Assembly: GCF_012940005.1 (NCBI RefSeq)
Contig: NZ_SPMX01000010.1
Span: forward strand, 81,514 to 145,513
DNA: 64,000 bases
Origin: Candidatus Accumulibacter contiguus
GTDB taxonomy: Bacteria > Pseudomonadota > Gammaproteobacteria > Burkholderiales > Rhodocyclaceae
Direction of reading: 5' to 3'
Below the pieces are notes generated by a model, which saw only the letters and a program-made list of their open reading frames with translations, searched no databases and had not been told where the DNA came from. The translations under genes and the position numbers were made by a program. Positions 8,334 through 18,024 of the stretch are shown here, in pieces (position 1 is the stretch's first letter; the number at the start of each line of letters is the position of its first letter).

Positions 8334-9107
8334 ATGGCCTGGAACAAGTTTCCCTATCCTGACAAGGCATATTTCTATGCCGGAGCGGCACTGCAAGTGA
8401 ACTGGTCGCGGCTGCATTGCGGCGACTGCGAGCCTTTTCCCGAGGATCCGCGAGTACAGGAGGCCTGGCGGAGTTATCACGCCGGCGACTTTGGCCAGGC
8501 TGTCGAGGTCGGCTTGACTTGTGGCCTCGCGGGTTATAACGCGGCCAACAAGGCGGCGACGGTCTATGCCTCTTATCTCGAGACGGATGACGAGAAAAAG
8601 TGCGGTCTGCTGATGGAGGTTGCGCAGCGCTGCGAGGAGCAGCAGGAAAAGACGCCTGCTGATGTCAACGCATGGTACCTGCATGCCTTCGCGCTCGGTC
8701 GTTACAGTCAGAGCATCTCGGTGGTCAAGGCGCTCGCACAGGGTCTCGGTGGCAAGATCAAACATAGCCTGACCAAGGCCCTGGAGCTGCAACCCAGGCA
8801 CGCCGATGCGCATATTGCGCTCGGTGCCTATCACGCCGAGGTGATCGACAAGGTCGGGTCGCTGGTTGGAGGAATCACTTATGGGGTAAAGAAGGACACC
8901 GGCAAGGACTTGCTTGAAGCCGCTCTGAAACTCAACCCCGACTCGGCGATCACCCGCATCGAGTATGCCAACGCGCTGGTAATGATGTTCGGCAAGGCGA
9001 AGATGAAGGACGCCGAGCGCCTCTACCAGGAAGCTGCGGCCTGCGTGCCGATGGACGCCATGGAGCGGCTAGACGTCGAAGCGGCGAAAGCCGAACTTGC
9101 CGACTGA
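8334..9107 (+). CDS. TPR-repeat protein of unknown function
   Basis: 257 residues with no signal peptide, preceded by a strong CCTGGAGGATG ribosome binding site region. The N-terminal ~60 residues are a Cys-containing segment (LHCGDCEPFPEDP). They are followed by helical repeats of tetratricopeptide type, clearest at LTKALELQPRHADAHIALGA and LLEAALKLNPDSAITRIEYA. TPR domains are protein-protein scaffolds. The gene sits inside a storage-lipid cluster, 40 bp after the TetR gene, so a granule or lipid-enzyme scaffold is possible but not shown. Confidence 0.75.
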   Translation: MAWNKFPYPDKAYFYAGAALQVNWSRLHCGDCEPFPEDPRVQEAWRSYHAGDFGQAVEVGLTCGLAGYNAANKAATVYASYLETDDEKKCGLLMEVAQRCEEQQEKTPADVNAWYLHAFALGRYSQSISVVKALAQGLGGKIKHSLTKALELQPRHADAHIALGAYHAEVIDKVGSLVGGITYGVKKDTGKDLLEAALKLNPDSAITRIEYANALVMMFGKAKMKDAERLYQEAAACVPMDAMERLDVEAAKAELAD

Positions 9108-9189
9108 GCACCTGCCTTGCCGCTTGCCTGGACCGACGAAAGTCTTTGTAATGTCTGCGACATCTGCAGATGGACTGCTTTTGTTAGGA

Positions 9190-10668
9190 TCAACTGTTGG
9201 CCAGGACGAGCAGGTCTTCTGCCACCGCTACCGGGTCGTCAAGCCGGTCCCAGGGCTCGAGTAGCAACAGCCACAGGAGCTTGTCGAACTCGCGGGCAAA
9301 GCGGTCGACTATTTGCGCGGGATCGTCGACCAGTTTCTTGTCAGTGATGAGTCCGAACTGGACCCGGCTGTTGTAAGAGAGAATGCTGACGCCCATGCCG
9401 ATGTCGCCGGCTTGCGGAACCCAGACCATTTCCTGCTCGATCCTGCTGCCGGCAAAAAAGCGGGGCTGCTGCGGACCGGGGACGTTGGTCATCACTGCCG
9501 TGGTCTTGCTGGCCAGCAGATTGAGGATCTGGTCCTGGATGAACTTGGGTGCCATGCCTGCGGCTCCCAGCAGGGTGAAGGTCAGCATCGCCTGATACGA
9601 ACCCTTCAGCGCCGCCATCCTGGCGCGGGTGGCATACAGCCGGGCCAGCGGGTTGTCGATGCCGATCGGCAGTTCGAGAGCTACCAGACCAAAGCGGTTG
9701 CCGAGGTCCTCGATGTCATCCGGTGCGCGTAGATTGACCGGGACCATCGCACGAATCTCGGTGGCAGCCACCGGATCACCTCTGGCCAGCAGATAGCCAC
9801 GCAGGGCGCCGGCTACCGAAGCCAGCAGGATGTCGTTCACCGAGCAGCCGAGAACCTTGCCGACGGCCTTGATTTCGGGCAAGGGGATCGGCTCGGACCA
9901 GGCGACTCGTTTGACCGTCCCCGCTTTACCCTTGTAGCGCGTCGGGCTGTCGTTGGGCATCAGGGCAAGTCTGCCGATTTCCTCGGCGATCGCCCCGGCG
10001 ACGCGCAGGTAGTCGCGGATCGTCGCAGGATCATTGCGCAGGCCCAGGTACTGTCCCCATAACTGGCCACCAATGCGGATCGATGTCAATGCGACATCGC
10101 TGAGAGGATCGAAGATCATCCGCCAGAAAGCGTCACCGGCATCGCTTTCCTGCTCGTCCACCGCGTCCAGCGGGGTGACTGCCACCGTCCCGCCGTCCTC
10201 GGGGGTGTCGATGTCCTTGTCGGTCAACGAATTGATGACGCCAATCAGGGCGATGCCGTCGGCAATCGCGTGATGGATCCTGACCACCAGTGCGGAGTTG
10301 CCGTCGGCGGTGTCGACGAGGTTGAATTCCCAGCGTGGTCGTGAGGGGTTGAGTGGGGTGCCAGCCATCGTCGCAACGAATTTTTGCAGTTCGTTCTTGC
10401 CGGCAGGCGCCGGGAGAAAAGAGTGGCGGACATGCGCGTCGATGTCGAAGTCGGGGTCGTCGGCCCACCAGCTACCGTCGGCGTCCTGCGTGGCGATTTG
10501 CCGGAAACGACGGTAACGCACGATGCGCTGCGCGACGGTGTGCTTGAAACGTTCGGCGTCGATGCGACCCTTGAAGATCATCACACCGAGGATCTGCATG
10601 AGGTTTTCCGGGCGGTCCATGCGCAGCCAGGCGTTGTCGACGTGGGAAATTCTTTCGCGCGAGTTCAT
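9190..10668 (-). CDS. Wax ester synthase / diacylglycerol acyltransferase (WS/DGAT)
   Basis: 492 residues from the ATG complementary to 10666-10668. The N-terminal condensing domain holds the active-site HHxxxDG motif (RIHHAIADGIALI). The C-terminal DUF1298-type domain contains the family signatures NDILLASVAGALRGYL and TNVPGPQQP. Known family reaction: acyl-CoA plus long-chain alcohol or diacylglycerol gives wax ester or triacylglycerol at the membrane, budding into lipid bodies. The fatty acyl-CoA reductase at 3556-5544 could supply the alcohol, and the divergent acyl-CoA-binding protein the acyl donor. Confidence 0.95.
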   Translation of the reverse strand: MNSRERISHVDNAWLRMDRPENLMQILGVMIFKGRIDAERFKHTVAQRIVRYRRFRQIATQDADGSWWADDPDFDIDAHVRHSFLPAPAGKNELQKFVATMAGTPLNPSRPRWEFNLVDTADGNSALVVRIHHAIADGIALIGVINSLTDKDIDTPEDGGTVAVTPLDAVDEQESDAGDAFWRMIFDPLSDVALTSIRIGGQLWGQYLGLRNDPATIRDYLRVAGAIAEEIGRLALMPNDSPTRYKGKAGTVKRVAWSEPIPLPEIKAVGKVLGCSVNDILLASVAGALRGYLLARGDPVAATEIRAMVPVNLRAPDDIEDLGNRFGLVALELPIGIDNPLARLYATRARMAALKGSYQAMLTFTLLGAAGMAPKFIQDQILNLLASKTTAVMTNVPGPQQPRFFAGSRIEQEMVWVPQAGDIGMGVSILSYNSRVQFGLITDKKLVDDPAQIVDRFAREFDKLLWLLLLEPWDRLDDPVAVAEDLLVLANS

Positions 10669-10748
10669 CGCCGGTGCTCCCGTGGGAAATGGCCAGCCCA
10701 TATAATAGCAAGCCATTTCAAGAGATCATCAACCGGAGAGGAAACAAC

Positions 10749-11009
10749 GTGAGTGACTTGCAAGCCCAGTTCGAGGCCGCCGTGGCCAGTTCCAAGACCC
10801 TGCCCGAGCGCCCGGACAACGCCACCTTGCTGAAGCTTTATGCCCTGTACAAGCAGGTGACCGACGGCGACGTCGAAGGCCGGCGCCCTGGGTTTACCGA
10901 TCTGGTTGGTCGCGCCAAGTACGATGCCTGGGCTGCGATCAAGGGCACTGCGGCGGACGCTGCGATGCAGCAGTACATTGCCCTTGTCGAGAAACTGAAA
11001 GCATCCTGA
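10749..11009 (+). CDS. Acyl-CoA-binding protein
   Basis: 86 residues, the normal ACBP length, from a GTG start at 10749 behind GGAGAGGAAAC. It has the four-helix signature: LQAQFEAAVASSKTLPERPD, then LLKLYALYKQVTDGD and GRAKYDAWAAIKGTA (YKQ...KYDAW). The family binds medium- and long-chain acyl-CoA in the cytosol. It is divergent to the wax ester synthase with ~80 bp between starts, suggesting shared control and delivery of acyl-CoA to that enzyme. Confidence 0.93.
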   Translation: MSDLQAQFEAAVASSKTLPERPDNATLLKLYALYKQVTDGDVEGRRPGFTDLVGRAKYDAWAAIKGTAADAAMQQYIALVEKLKAS

Positions 11010-11041
11010 TCAGGGCCTGTCGGCTCGTCCGGCAGGCTGGT

Positions 11042-11320
11042 TCAACCGGGGAAGTTTTCGTCGAAGTATCGGTGGATCGCACGTTCGATTGCTGGTTTGA
11101 CCGCGAAGAGCAGGAGCCCGAGACGGATGTTGAGGGCTACTTCCCTTTCGTTGAGAGACAGTTCGCCGGCAACGCCCGGCCGCTTGAAGCGCATCCGGTC
11201 CCCGTCCCAGGCGTAGTCGAGGTCGAACTCTTCCCCTAATTCGCCGGCCATGTGTTCGGCTGCGGCCCGCGCTTCGGCGAGGCTCTTGCCATGCTGGCGG
11301 CGAATGATGATATCGCTCAT
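11042..11320 (-). CDS. Polyhydroxyalkanoic acid system family protein (PHA_gran_rgn)
   Basis: 92 residues. It opens MSDIIIRRQHGKSLAEARAA and contains FDLDYAWDGDRMRFKRPGV and LSLNEREVALNIRLGLLLFAVKPAI, which I recognise as the small PHA_gran_rgn family found next to phasins and PHA synthases. The biochemical role is unknown. It lies convergent to the ACBP gene and 18 bp downstream of rsgA. Confidence 0.82.
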   Translation of the reverse strand: MSDIIIRRQHGKSLAEARAAAEHMAGELGEEFDLDYAWDGDRMRFKRPGVAGELSLNEREVALNIRLGLLLFAVKPAIERAIHRYFDENFPG

Positions 11321-11338
11321 GTGAGAGTTCCTTTGATG

Positions 11339-12205
11339 TCAGCCGATTTCGGCACAGAGTGAACGGAAAACCGCATAGCGGCGCGGGTCGATGGTACCGT
11401 GCTCGACGGCGGCAAGGATGCTGCAGTCGGGTTCGCGGTGGTGCTGGCAATTGCGAAATCGGCATTGGCCGAGCAGCGGTCGCATTTCGAGAAAGGCCTG
11501 GGCAATGTCCTCGGACGAGAGATGGCGCAGGCCGAATGCCATCAGTCCTGGCGAGTCAATCAGCGCGGCGCCCGTACTGGGGTGATAGAGGCAGGCATGC
11601 GTGGTGGTGTGCTTGCCGGCGTTGAGCGCCTGCGAAAATTCTCGGGTGGGTGCACAGGCCTCGGGGATCAGGGCATTGATCAGGGTCGATTTGCCCATCC
11701 CGGATTGGCCAATCAGCAGGCTGGTATGGTCGGCCAGGTACGGCAACAGGCGTTCGCCATCGTTGCGCGCAGAGAGCTTCAGAACCCGATAACCGAGTTT
11801 CTCGTACGGCAGCAGGGTCGCCGAAGCTGCCGGTACCCGTTCACCGAGGTCGCACTTGTTGAGAACGATCAGAACCTGGATGTCCTGACTTTCGGCGGCG
11901 ACGATGCAGCGTGTGATCAAATCGTCCGAAAACGGCGGTTCGGTGGCGACGACGATGATGATTTGTGTCACATTGGCAGCGATCAGTTTTTGCTTGTAGT
12001 GGTCCGAGCGATAGAGCAGCGTTCGCCGCGGTTCAAGCGTGGCGATTACGCCCTGGTCGGCGCTCGTTCGCTGCACCTTGACCTGGTCACCGCAGACCAG
12101 TTCGCTCTTTTTGCCACGAGGAACGCAGAGCAGCGTCTCGCCATCGCTCAGCTCGACCCGGTACTGCCGCCCGTAAGCGGCGATGACGCTGCCGGCCAGT
12201 CTCAA
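11339..12205 (-). CDS. rsgA: Ribosome small-subunit GTPase RsgA (YjeQ)
   Basis: 288 residues. An N-terminal OB fold is followed by a circularly permuted GTPase: G4 NKCDLGE comes before G1 GQSGMGKSTLI and G3 DSPGLMAFG. The C-terminal zinc finger supplies CRFRNCQHHREPDC. RsgA acts late in 30S subunit maturation, and ribosome binding stimulates its GTPase activity. Its start overlaps the phhB stop by a few bases, so the two are probably translationally coupled. Confidence 0.96.
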   Translation of the reverse strand: MRLAGSVIAAYGRQYRVELSDGETLLCVPRGKKSELVCGDQVKVQRTSADQGVIATLEPRRTLLYRSDHYKQKLIAANVTQIIIVVATEPPFSDDLITRCIVAAESQDIQVLIVLNKCDLGERVPAASATLLPYEKLGYRVLKLSARNDGERLLPYLADHTSLLIGQSGMGKSTLINALIPEACAPTREFSQALNAGKHTTTHACLYHPSTGAALIDSPGLMAFGLRHLSSEDIAQAFLEMRPLLGQCRFRNCQHHREPDCSILAAVEHGTIDPRRYAVFRSLCAEIG

Positions 12206-12537
12206 ATTCGTGCCAGTGCTTCGATCTTGGCTGCGCAGATGAAATCGTTACGCGACAGGCCGGCAACATCGTGCGTGCTGTAGCCGACCCGGACACGGCC
12301 GTAGCCGACTTCGAGGTCAGGATGATGGTTCTCTCGTTCAGCGAGACCTGCGACGGTGTTGACGAATAGCAGGGTGGCCGCGTAGCTGGCAAAGGTGAAC
12401 TCCTTATGGAGCAGACCGGGCTCGGCAATCTGCCAGCCTGGCAGGTCGGCCAGCAAGGCCGAGGCCTGTGCAGGATCCAGCGCGTGTTCGCTGCCGCGTA
12501 GCGGCCGGCAATGTTCGAGAGCAAGTTCGGTGAGCAT
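12202..12537 (-). CDS. phhB: Pterin-4a-carbinolamine dehydratase
   Basis: 111 residues. The family motif (E)NHHPDLEVGYGRVRVGYSTHD is present, with the His pair that dehydrates 4a-hydroxytetrahydropterin. The N-terminus (CRPLRGSEHALDPAQASALL) and the terminal DFICAAKIEALA are standard. It recycles the pterin cofactor of aromatic amino-acid hydroxylases, none of which is in this window. It sits between ste24 and rsgA, an arrangement common in Rhodocyclales and relatives. Confidence 0.93.
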   Translation of the reverse strand: MLTELALEHCRPLRGSEHALDPAQASALLADLPGWQIAEPGLLHKEFTFASYAATLLFVNTVAGLAERENHHPDLEVGYGRVRVGYSTHDVAGLSRNDFICAAKIEALARI

Positions 12538-12557
12538 GGGATCCTCCTGTTTTCTGC

Positions 12558-13795
12558 TTAGGCGTCCTGCAGGCGGGCGATGCGCAGGGCGGCGGGTGGG
12601 TGTGAATCGTAGAACAAGGAGTGTAGTGGGTCAGGGGTCAATGTCGCGGCATTGTCTTCGTACATCTTGACCAGTGCGGCCACCAGATCGCTTGCCGAAG
12701 CGTGGGCCGCTGCGTAGCGGTCCGCCTGGAATTCGTCGCGACGCGAGAGGAGACTGAGCAGCGGTGTCAGCAGAAAAGCAAAAACCGGTGCGGCGAGAAA
12801 GAAAAGGAGCAGCCCAAGGGCCGTGTTCTGGCTCGTCAGACCGAGACCGTTGAAGAACCAGCGAGCATCGATCAGTTGCCCGAGGATGGCGAGAAAGCCG
12901 AGCGACATGACGAAGAGCATGCCGATCCGCTTGTGCACGTGCCGGTGTTTGAAGTGGCCCAGTTCGTGCGCCAGCACGGCTTCGACCTCAACGGCCTGCA
13001 GGCGGCCGAGCAAGGTGTCGAAGAAGACGATGCGCTTGCTCTTGCCGAAACCGGTGAAGTAGGCGTTGCCATGGCTCGACCGCTTCGATCCGTCCATCAC
13101 GAAGAGGCCCGAACTGGCGAAGCCGCAGCGTGCCAGCAGTGCCTCGACGCGCGCTCGGAGTTGGGCATCGTCGAGCGGGGCGAACTTGTTGAATAGCGGC
13201 GCGATCCAGGTCGGATAGACGAACAGGAAGAGCAGGTTGAAAGCGCACCAGAAGAGCCACACGTAGAGCCACCACAGTTCTCCCATTCTCGCCATCAGCC
13301 AGAGCACGGCGAGCAGCACCGGCGTGCCGATGACGATGGCCAGGCTGGCCTGCTTCAGCAGATCCGCGAGAAAGATTCGGAGGGTCATGCGGTTGAAGGC
13401 AAATTCTTCTTCTATGACAAATTGGTGATACAGGCTGAGCGGCAGATCAACGATGGCGGAAATCAGCAGGACGCTGAAGATCAGTGCGACCCCGTAGGCA
13501 GGCCATCGAGTCGTGCTGACCAGAAATCATGCAGTGTCTGCAAGCCGCCACCGAGCGTGAAGGCGAGCAGCATCGCCACCTCGACGGCCAGGCCGACCCT
13601 GCTGAAGCGGCTGCGTGCCACGGTATAGTCGGCGGCCTTCTGATGAGTCTTGAGATCGACACGATCAGCAAAGTTTTCGGGCACGCGGCCACGATGCGCC
13701 ATGACATGCGCAATTTGCCGCTGCGCCAGCCAGAGACGCAAGGCGCACATCACCAACAAGGCGGCAAGAAAGGCGAGGGAGAAGGTATTGAACAT
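12558..13795 (-). CDS. M48-family zinc metalloprotease, Ste24/HtpX-like (CAAX endopeptidase type), one frameshift
   Basis: Restoring one base gives ~412 residues, the usual length of bacterial Ste24 proteases. The N-terminal part (MFNTFSLAFLAALLVMCALR) and middle part are multi-spanning membrane helices. The zinc site is HELGHFKHRH, with a downstream glutamate in RRDEFQADRYAA. The reading frame breaks at CCCC 13490-13493; one more C (GGGGG in the coding strand) links TLHDFWSARLDGLPTG to VALIFSVLLIS. It is read divergently from orn. Confidence 0.85.
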
Positions 13796-13838
13796 AGGCC
13801 TGTGACACAATGGAGGTTTTACGGTTCAGATGGATTAT

Positions 13839-14384
13839 ATGACACAGGCTGCCTCCTACCTCGTTTGGCTGGACATGGAAATGACCGGTCTGGCTCCTGA
13901 CCGCGACCGCATCATCGAACTGGCGATGGTGGTCACCGACAGCCAGTTGACGACCATCGCCGAATCAACGGTGTGGAGCATACACCAGGAGGATGCCTGC
14001 CTCGATGCGATGGACGAATGGAACCGGAAGACGCACGCCCGCTCCGGGCTGCTTGATCGGGTCCGGGCGTCGGCACTCGACGAGACGGCTGTCGAGGCGG
14101 CCGCGCTGGAATTCATGCGGGCTTATGTTCCCCAGGGAGTCAGCCCGATGTGCGGCAACTCGATCGGCCAGGATCGTCGCTTCATGGCAAGGTACATGCC
14201 ACGTCTTGAGGCCTGGTTTCATTATCGCAACCTGGATGTCAGCACCCTCAAGGAACTCTGTCGACGCTGGAAACCCGAGGTTGCAAAAGGTTTTGTCAAG
14301 CGCTCCGAGCACACCGCGCTCGCTGATATCCGCGAGTCGATTGAAGAGTTGAAGTACTATCGTGAGCATTTCATCAGGCTCTGA
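13839..14384 (+). CDS. orn: Oligoribonuclease (3'-5' exoribonuclease of short RNAs)
   Basis: 181 residues from the ATG at 13839, which aligns with E. coli Orn; an in-frame ATG at 13830 would add three residues. DEDDh motifs are visible: VWLDMEMTG (Asp, Glu), [16 protein letters not shown] (Asp) and [14 protein letters not shown] (His, Asp). Orn is the essential enzyme that degrades 2-5-nt RNA, including pGpG from cyclic-di-GMP turnover. It is divergent from the ste24 gene. Confidence 0.97.
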   Translation: MTQAASYLVWLDMEMTGLAPDRDRIIELAMVVTDSQLTTIAESTVWSIHQEDACLDAMDEWNRKTHARSGLLDRVRASALDETAVEAAALEFMRAYVPQGVSPMCGNSIGQDRRFMARYMPRLEAWFHYRNLDVSTLKELCRRWKPEVAKGFVKRSEHTALADIRESIEELKYYREHFIRL

Positions 14385-14414
14385 GGAAGTCGGCTGGTCA
14401 GCGGCGCCGCTCGC

Positions 14415-16079
14415 CTACCTGCCGGGCGGCTGGCCTTTCTTGAGGTCGCGCCGATAGAGGTGCAGTTTGTCGACGTTCCGACGCTCGGCGGGACGACCGC
14501 CTTCCCAGACCTTTCGCCAGCCACCGACTGCCGGGGCGCTGCCATCCTTGGGTGCGCCATGGATGAGCAGCCAGTCACACTTTTTGCCGTCCGCGGAGTT
14601 TGCCGCAAGCGTGCGAATACCGTCGAAGTAGTCCAGTGAGGCGACGATCGAATCGGCGAGGTTGGCACCGGCAATGCAGTTGCGCGTCTCGGGGAGTGCC
14701 TTGGCCAGGGACACCGATACCTGACGGTAAGTCTTGCCGTAGTCGATCCAGGGCATCCAGAGCGTCACGATCAGCAGCCAGAACAGGGTCAGACCAGCCA
14801 TCCAGTGCATGATTCCGCGCATTGGCGAACGCGGGCTGGTGACAATCAGCCAGCACCAGACCAGCGTTCCAAGAATGGCGATACTGGCGCCAAGGAGGCT
14901 GAAGTGCCCCACGAATCCCGGCTCAAGTCGAACGGCCAGACGCGCCAGCCTTTCCGGCCAGCCGAAGACCATTGCGCACCAGCCAATCCAGGCCAGCAGG
15001 GCAAGGAGACTGAAGGTGATCATGCCAAACCAGTCAAAAGCATTCGCCGCGCCACGTCGCAGCGAAGCGACGCCCGGAACGGCCAGCAGAACCAGTGGCG
15101 GCAGCAGCAGCAAGGCTGGCGCACTGCGTGCCCCAAGGCAGATGCCGACCACCAGCAGTGCAACCATGAAAGCGAACATCGGCAAGGCCAGCGGGGTCGT
15201 TGCCCATTGGCGCCGCTTTGCCCAGAGTGCCCAGCAGGCGAGAGGGGAGGCTGGCCATGCGTACCACGGGAGCATCAGCAGAAGGCGTTGTATATTCAGC
15301 AGGGGTTGCGTGTTGCCGCCGAGTTGGTTTAGCTCGCCCTGCGAGAAGGCGGCGAGGTACTCGGGCGAGGTCGCGAACAAGGCAGCCAGCCATCCTCCGG
15401 CAAGCGCACAGGCAAGCAGCAGCGAGCCAAGCAGCAGCAGCGCTGAACGTTGGCGATGGTCGGATCGCCAGACCACAAACGCTGCCACCGGCAACAGCGG
15501 CAGCATCGCTGCCAGGCCGTTGGCGAGAAACCCCAGTCCTAGTGCCGAGCCGAACCAGGAAGCGCCTCGCAACGGCCGCCTGTCAAGCTGTGTCAGTCCC
15601 CAGTAGGCGGCGGTGTGCGCCGTCAGCGTCGCCAGCATGGGCTGTGCTTCATGCGCGTGGAACAGGAAGCCAATGCTGCCGGCAAGCAGCAGCGGCGCTG
15701 CCGGTGCTTGCTCGCGACCGTGCAGTTCGCGTGCGGCGAGGTGAATGAAGCCGAGGGCGAGCAGCGTGAATACTCCGCTGGCCAGTCGCGTCGCCTCATG
15801 TACCGGCAAGAGCCAGGACAACAGTCGACTGCCGGCGGCCGCCACCCAGTAGTAGAGGGGCGCGTCAGGGTAAGGGCGACCCGCAAGGCCTGGCGTCAGC
15901 CAGTTCCCGTTCGCGACCATGTCATGGACGACGCCGATCGTGACTGCGTCATCATTTTTCCAGGGGTCGTGACCGATCAGCCCCGTGCAAATATAGAGGG
16001 CGAGGAGAACCGCCAGAGTCCAGCCGCTGGGCGGCAATGGAATCCCCCGGAAGCGTGCATGCTCCGCTTGCACCGGCAT
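14415..16079 (-). CDS. GT39/ArnT-like membrane glycosyltransferase
   Basis: 554 residues with about a dozen hydrophobic helices. The first periplasmic loop contains DPWKNDDAVTIGVVHDM and RPYPDAPLYYW, matching the acidic pair and the P-Y-PD-PLYYW signature of PMT/ArnT-type transferases that use a polyprenyl-phosphate sugar. The soluble C-terminal tail is short. The acceptor could be a lipid, a glycan or a protein and cannot be told from sequence. It is convergent with orn. Confidence 0.82.
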   Translation of the reverse strand: MPVQAEHARFRGIPLPPSGWTLAVLLALYICTGLIGHDPWKNDDAVTIGVVHDMVANGNWLTPGLAGRPYPDAPLYYWVAAAGSRLLSWLLPVHEATRLASGVFTLLALGFIHLAARELHGREQAPAAPLLLAGSIGFLFHAHEAQPMLATLTAHTAAYWGLTQLDRRPLRGASWFGSALGLGFLANGLAAMLPLLPVAAFVVWRSDHRQRSALLLLGSLLLACALAGGWLAALFATSPEYLAAFSQGELNQLGGNTQPLLNIQRLLLMLPWYAWPASPLACWALWAKRRQWATTPLALPMFAFMVALLVVGICLGARSAPALLLLPPLVLLAVPGVASLRRGAANAFDWFGMITFSLLALLAWIGWCAMVFGWPERLARLAVRLEPGFVGHFSLLGASIAILGTLVWCWLIVTSPRSPMRGIMHWMAGLTLFWLLIVTLWMPWIDYGKTYRQVSVSLAKALPETRNCIAGANLADSIVASLDYFDGIRTLAANSADGKKCDWLLIHGAPKDGSAPAVGGWRKVWEGGRPAERRNVDKLHLYRRDLKKGQPPGR

Positions 16080-16130
16080 ATGGAAAGGCGTGCTGATCGT
16101 AGTGCCGAAAGCGGCTCTTGACGGAAACGA

Positions 16131-16156
16131 AAAAGGCAGCCGCGGGGCTGCCTTTT
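16131..16156. terminator. Hairpin terminator downstream of rpmE, possibly bidirectional
   Basis: A perfect 11-bp stem (AAAAGGCAGCC at 16131-16141, complement at 16146-16156) with a GCGG loop. It is flanked by A and T runs, so it can end transcripts from either side. It lies between the end of rpmE (stop at 16179) and the start of the glycosyltransferase gene. Confidence 0.8.
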
Positions 16157-16178
16157 GCTGTCGAGCCCGCTGTTCGAC

Positions 16179-16394
16179 CTAAGCCGGCTTGCGCATCGCG
16201 CCGTACTTCTGGTTGAACTTTTCGACGCGGCCAGCCGTATCGATGATCTTCTGTTTGCCAGTGTAGAAAGGATGACAGGCCGAGCACACCTCGACATGCA
16301 GCGCTTTCTTCATCGTCGACCGGGTGGTGAAGGTGTTGCCGCAGGAGCAGGTCACCGCGATTTCACCGTAGGCAGGATGGATGTTGTCTTTCAT
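16179..16394 (-). CDS. rpmE: 50S ribosomal protein L31
   Basis: 71 residues, full length for bacterial L31. It is the zinc-binding (C+) form, with CSCGNTF and CSACHPFY, and starts [12 protein letters not shown]. It lies downstream of rho on the same strand, as in many betaproteobacteria, and is followed by a strong hairpin terminator. Confidence 0.97.
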   Translation of the reverse strand: MKDNIHPAYGEIAVTCSCGNTFTTRSTMKKALHVEVCSACHPFYTGKQKIIDTAGRVEKFNQKYGAMRKPA

Positions 16395-16574
16395 CTGGTG
16401 CTATTCCTGTAGGTTAAAACTGTTGTTCTGCCGCAATCAGGCGACAATTCGAGCGTGAGGCATTGAGAAAGGCGGTCATTATCGGCGATTTCTCCACTAT
16501 CTGCAATCCGGCATCGGCGGGTGCAGGTCAACAAACCTTGGCCCGGCGGCTTCGTGAGCGCGTCTGCTGACCGA

Positions 16575-17831
16575 TCAGCGGCGCATGGAGTCGAAGAATT
16601 CGGCGTTGTTCTTGGTGGCCTTGATCTTGTCCAGGAGAAACTCCATCGCTTCAAGGTCGTCCATGTTGTATAGCAGCTTGCGCAGGATCCACATCTTTTG
16701 CAGAACATCCGGTTTGAGCAGAAGTTCTTCGCGGCGGGTGCCGGAGCGATTGACATTGATCGCCGGATACACGCGTTTCTCTGCCATGCGGCGGTCCAGG
16801 TGGATTTCCATGTTGCCGGTGCCCTTGAACTCTTCGTAGATGACGTCGTCCATGCGGCTGCCGGTGTCGATCAGCGCGGTGGCAATGATGGTCAGCGAGC
16901 CGCCTTCCTCGATGTTGCGGGCAGCACCAAAGAATCGCTTTGGCTTCTGCAGGGCATTGGCATCGACGCCGCCGGTCAGCACTTTGCCGGATGCCGGCTG
17001 AACGGTGTTGTAGGCACGTGCCAGGCGCGTGATCGAGTCGAGGAGAATGACCACGTCCCGCTTGTGTTCGACCAGACGCTTGGCTTTTTCGATGACCATC
17101 TCGGCAACCTGCACGTGGCGCGTCGCAGGCTCGTCGAAAGTCGAGGCAACGACTTCACCGCGTACCGAGCGAGTCATCTCGGTGACCTCCTCGGGGCGTT
17201 CATCGATCAACAGGACGATCACCGTGACATCCGGGTGGTTGGTGGTGATCGCATGCGCAATATGCTGCATCATCACCGTCTTGCCGCTCTTCGGACTGGC
17301 CACCAGCAGACCGCGTTGCCCCTTGCCGATGGGCGCGATGATGTCGATGATGCGACTGGTGATATTTTCTTCGCCGCGGATGTCACGCTCGAGTTTCAGA
17401 TGTTCAGCCGGGTGTAAGGGCGTCAGGTTTTCGAAGAGAATCTTGTTCTTCGATGCCTCGGGCACCTCACCGTTGATCTTGTCGACCTTGACCAGGGCAA
17501 AGTAGCGTTCCCCATCCTTCGGTGTGCGGATTTCACCCTCGATGGTGTCGCCGGTATGCAGATTGAAGCGCCTGATCTGGCTCGGGCTGACGTAGATGTC
17601 GTCGGTACTGGCCAGATACGAAGTATCGGGAGAACGCAGAAAGCCGAAACCATCAGACAGCGTTTCCAGCGTGCCGTCGCCAAAAATGCTTTCACCCTTC
17701 CTGGCCTGATTCTTGAGCAGCGCGAAGATCAGTTCGTGCTTGCGCAGTCGGTTGGCGCCTTCGACGTCGTTGGTGATCGCCATGTCAAGAAGCTGGCTTA
17801 CATGGAGTGCTTTGAGTTCGGATAGGTGCAT
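16575..17831 (-). CDS. rho: Transcription termination factor Rho
   Basis: 418 residues. N-terminal helical and OB-fold RNA-binding domain ([17 protein letters not shown] segment, here [14 protein letters not shown]). Walker A is [14 protein letters not shown], Walker [17 protein letters not shown], and the Q/R loops include [20 protein letters not shown]. This hexameric RNA helicase ends transcription at C-rich unstructured RNA. It lies downstream of trxA and upstream of rpmE. Confidence 0.98.
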   Translation of the reverse strand: MHLSELKALHVSQLLDMAITNDVEGANRLRKHELIFALLKNQARKGESIFGDGTLETLSDGFGFLRSPDTSYLASTDDIYVSPSQIRRFNLHTGDTIEGEIRTPKDGERYFALVKVDKINGEVPEASKNKILFENLTPLHPAEHLKLERDIRGEENITSRIIDIIAPIGKGQRGLLVASPKSGKTVMMQHIAHAITTNHPDVTVIVLLIDERPEEVTEMTRSVRGEVVASTFDEPATRHVQVAEMVIEKAKRLVEHKRDVVILLDSITRLARAYNTVQPASGKVLTGGVDANALQKPKRFFGAARNIEEGGSLTIIATALIDTGSRMDDVIYEEFKGTGNMEIHLDRRMAEKRVYPAINVNRSGTRREELLLKPDVLQKMWILRKLLYNMDDLEAMEFLLDKIKATKNNAEFFDSMRR

Positions 17832-18024
17832 GTGCTGGAGACGAAGATGGGGAATAAACGCGCGGCGCGCCGCCGCAAATGCGATGCGCGTCTAACGGAG
17901 TGCCGTGGGATCGGCAGGGGTACTGCAAAAGGGAGAGGACGCCTGAAGGTTCTATGCGGATTTGTGGATTGCTACGGGCCAGCGGCTGCACCCAGCGAAC
18001 CTTCAGAGCGTGAGGATAGCGACT

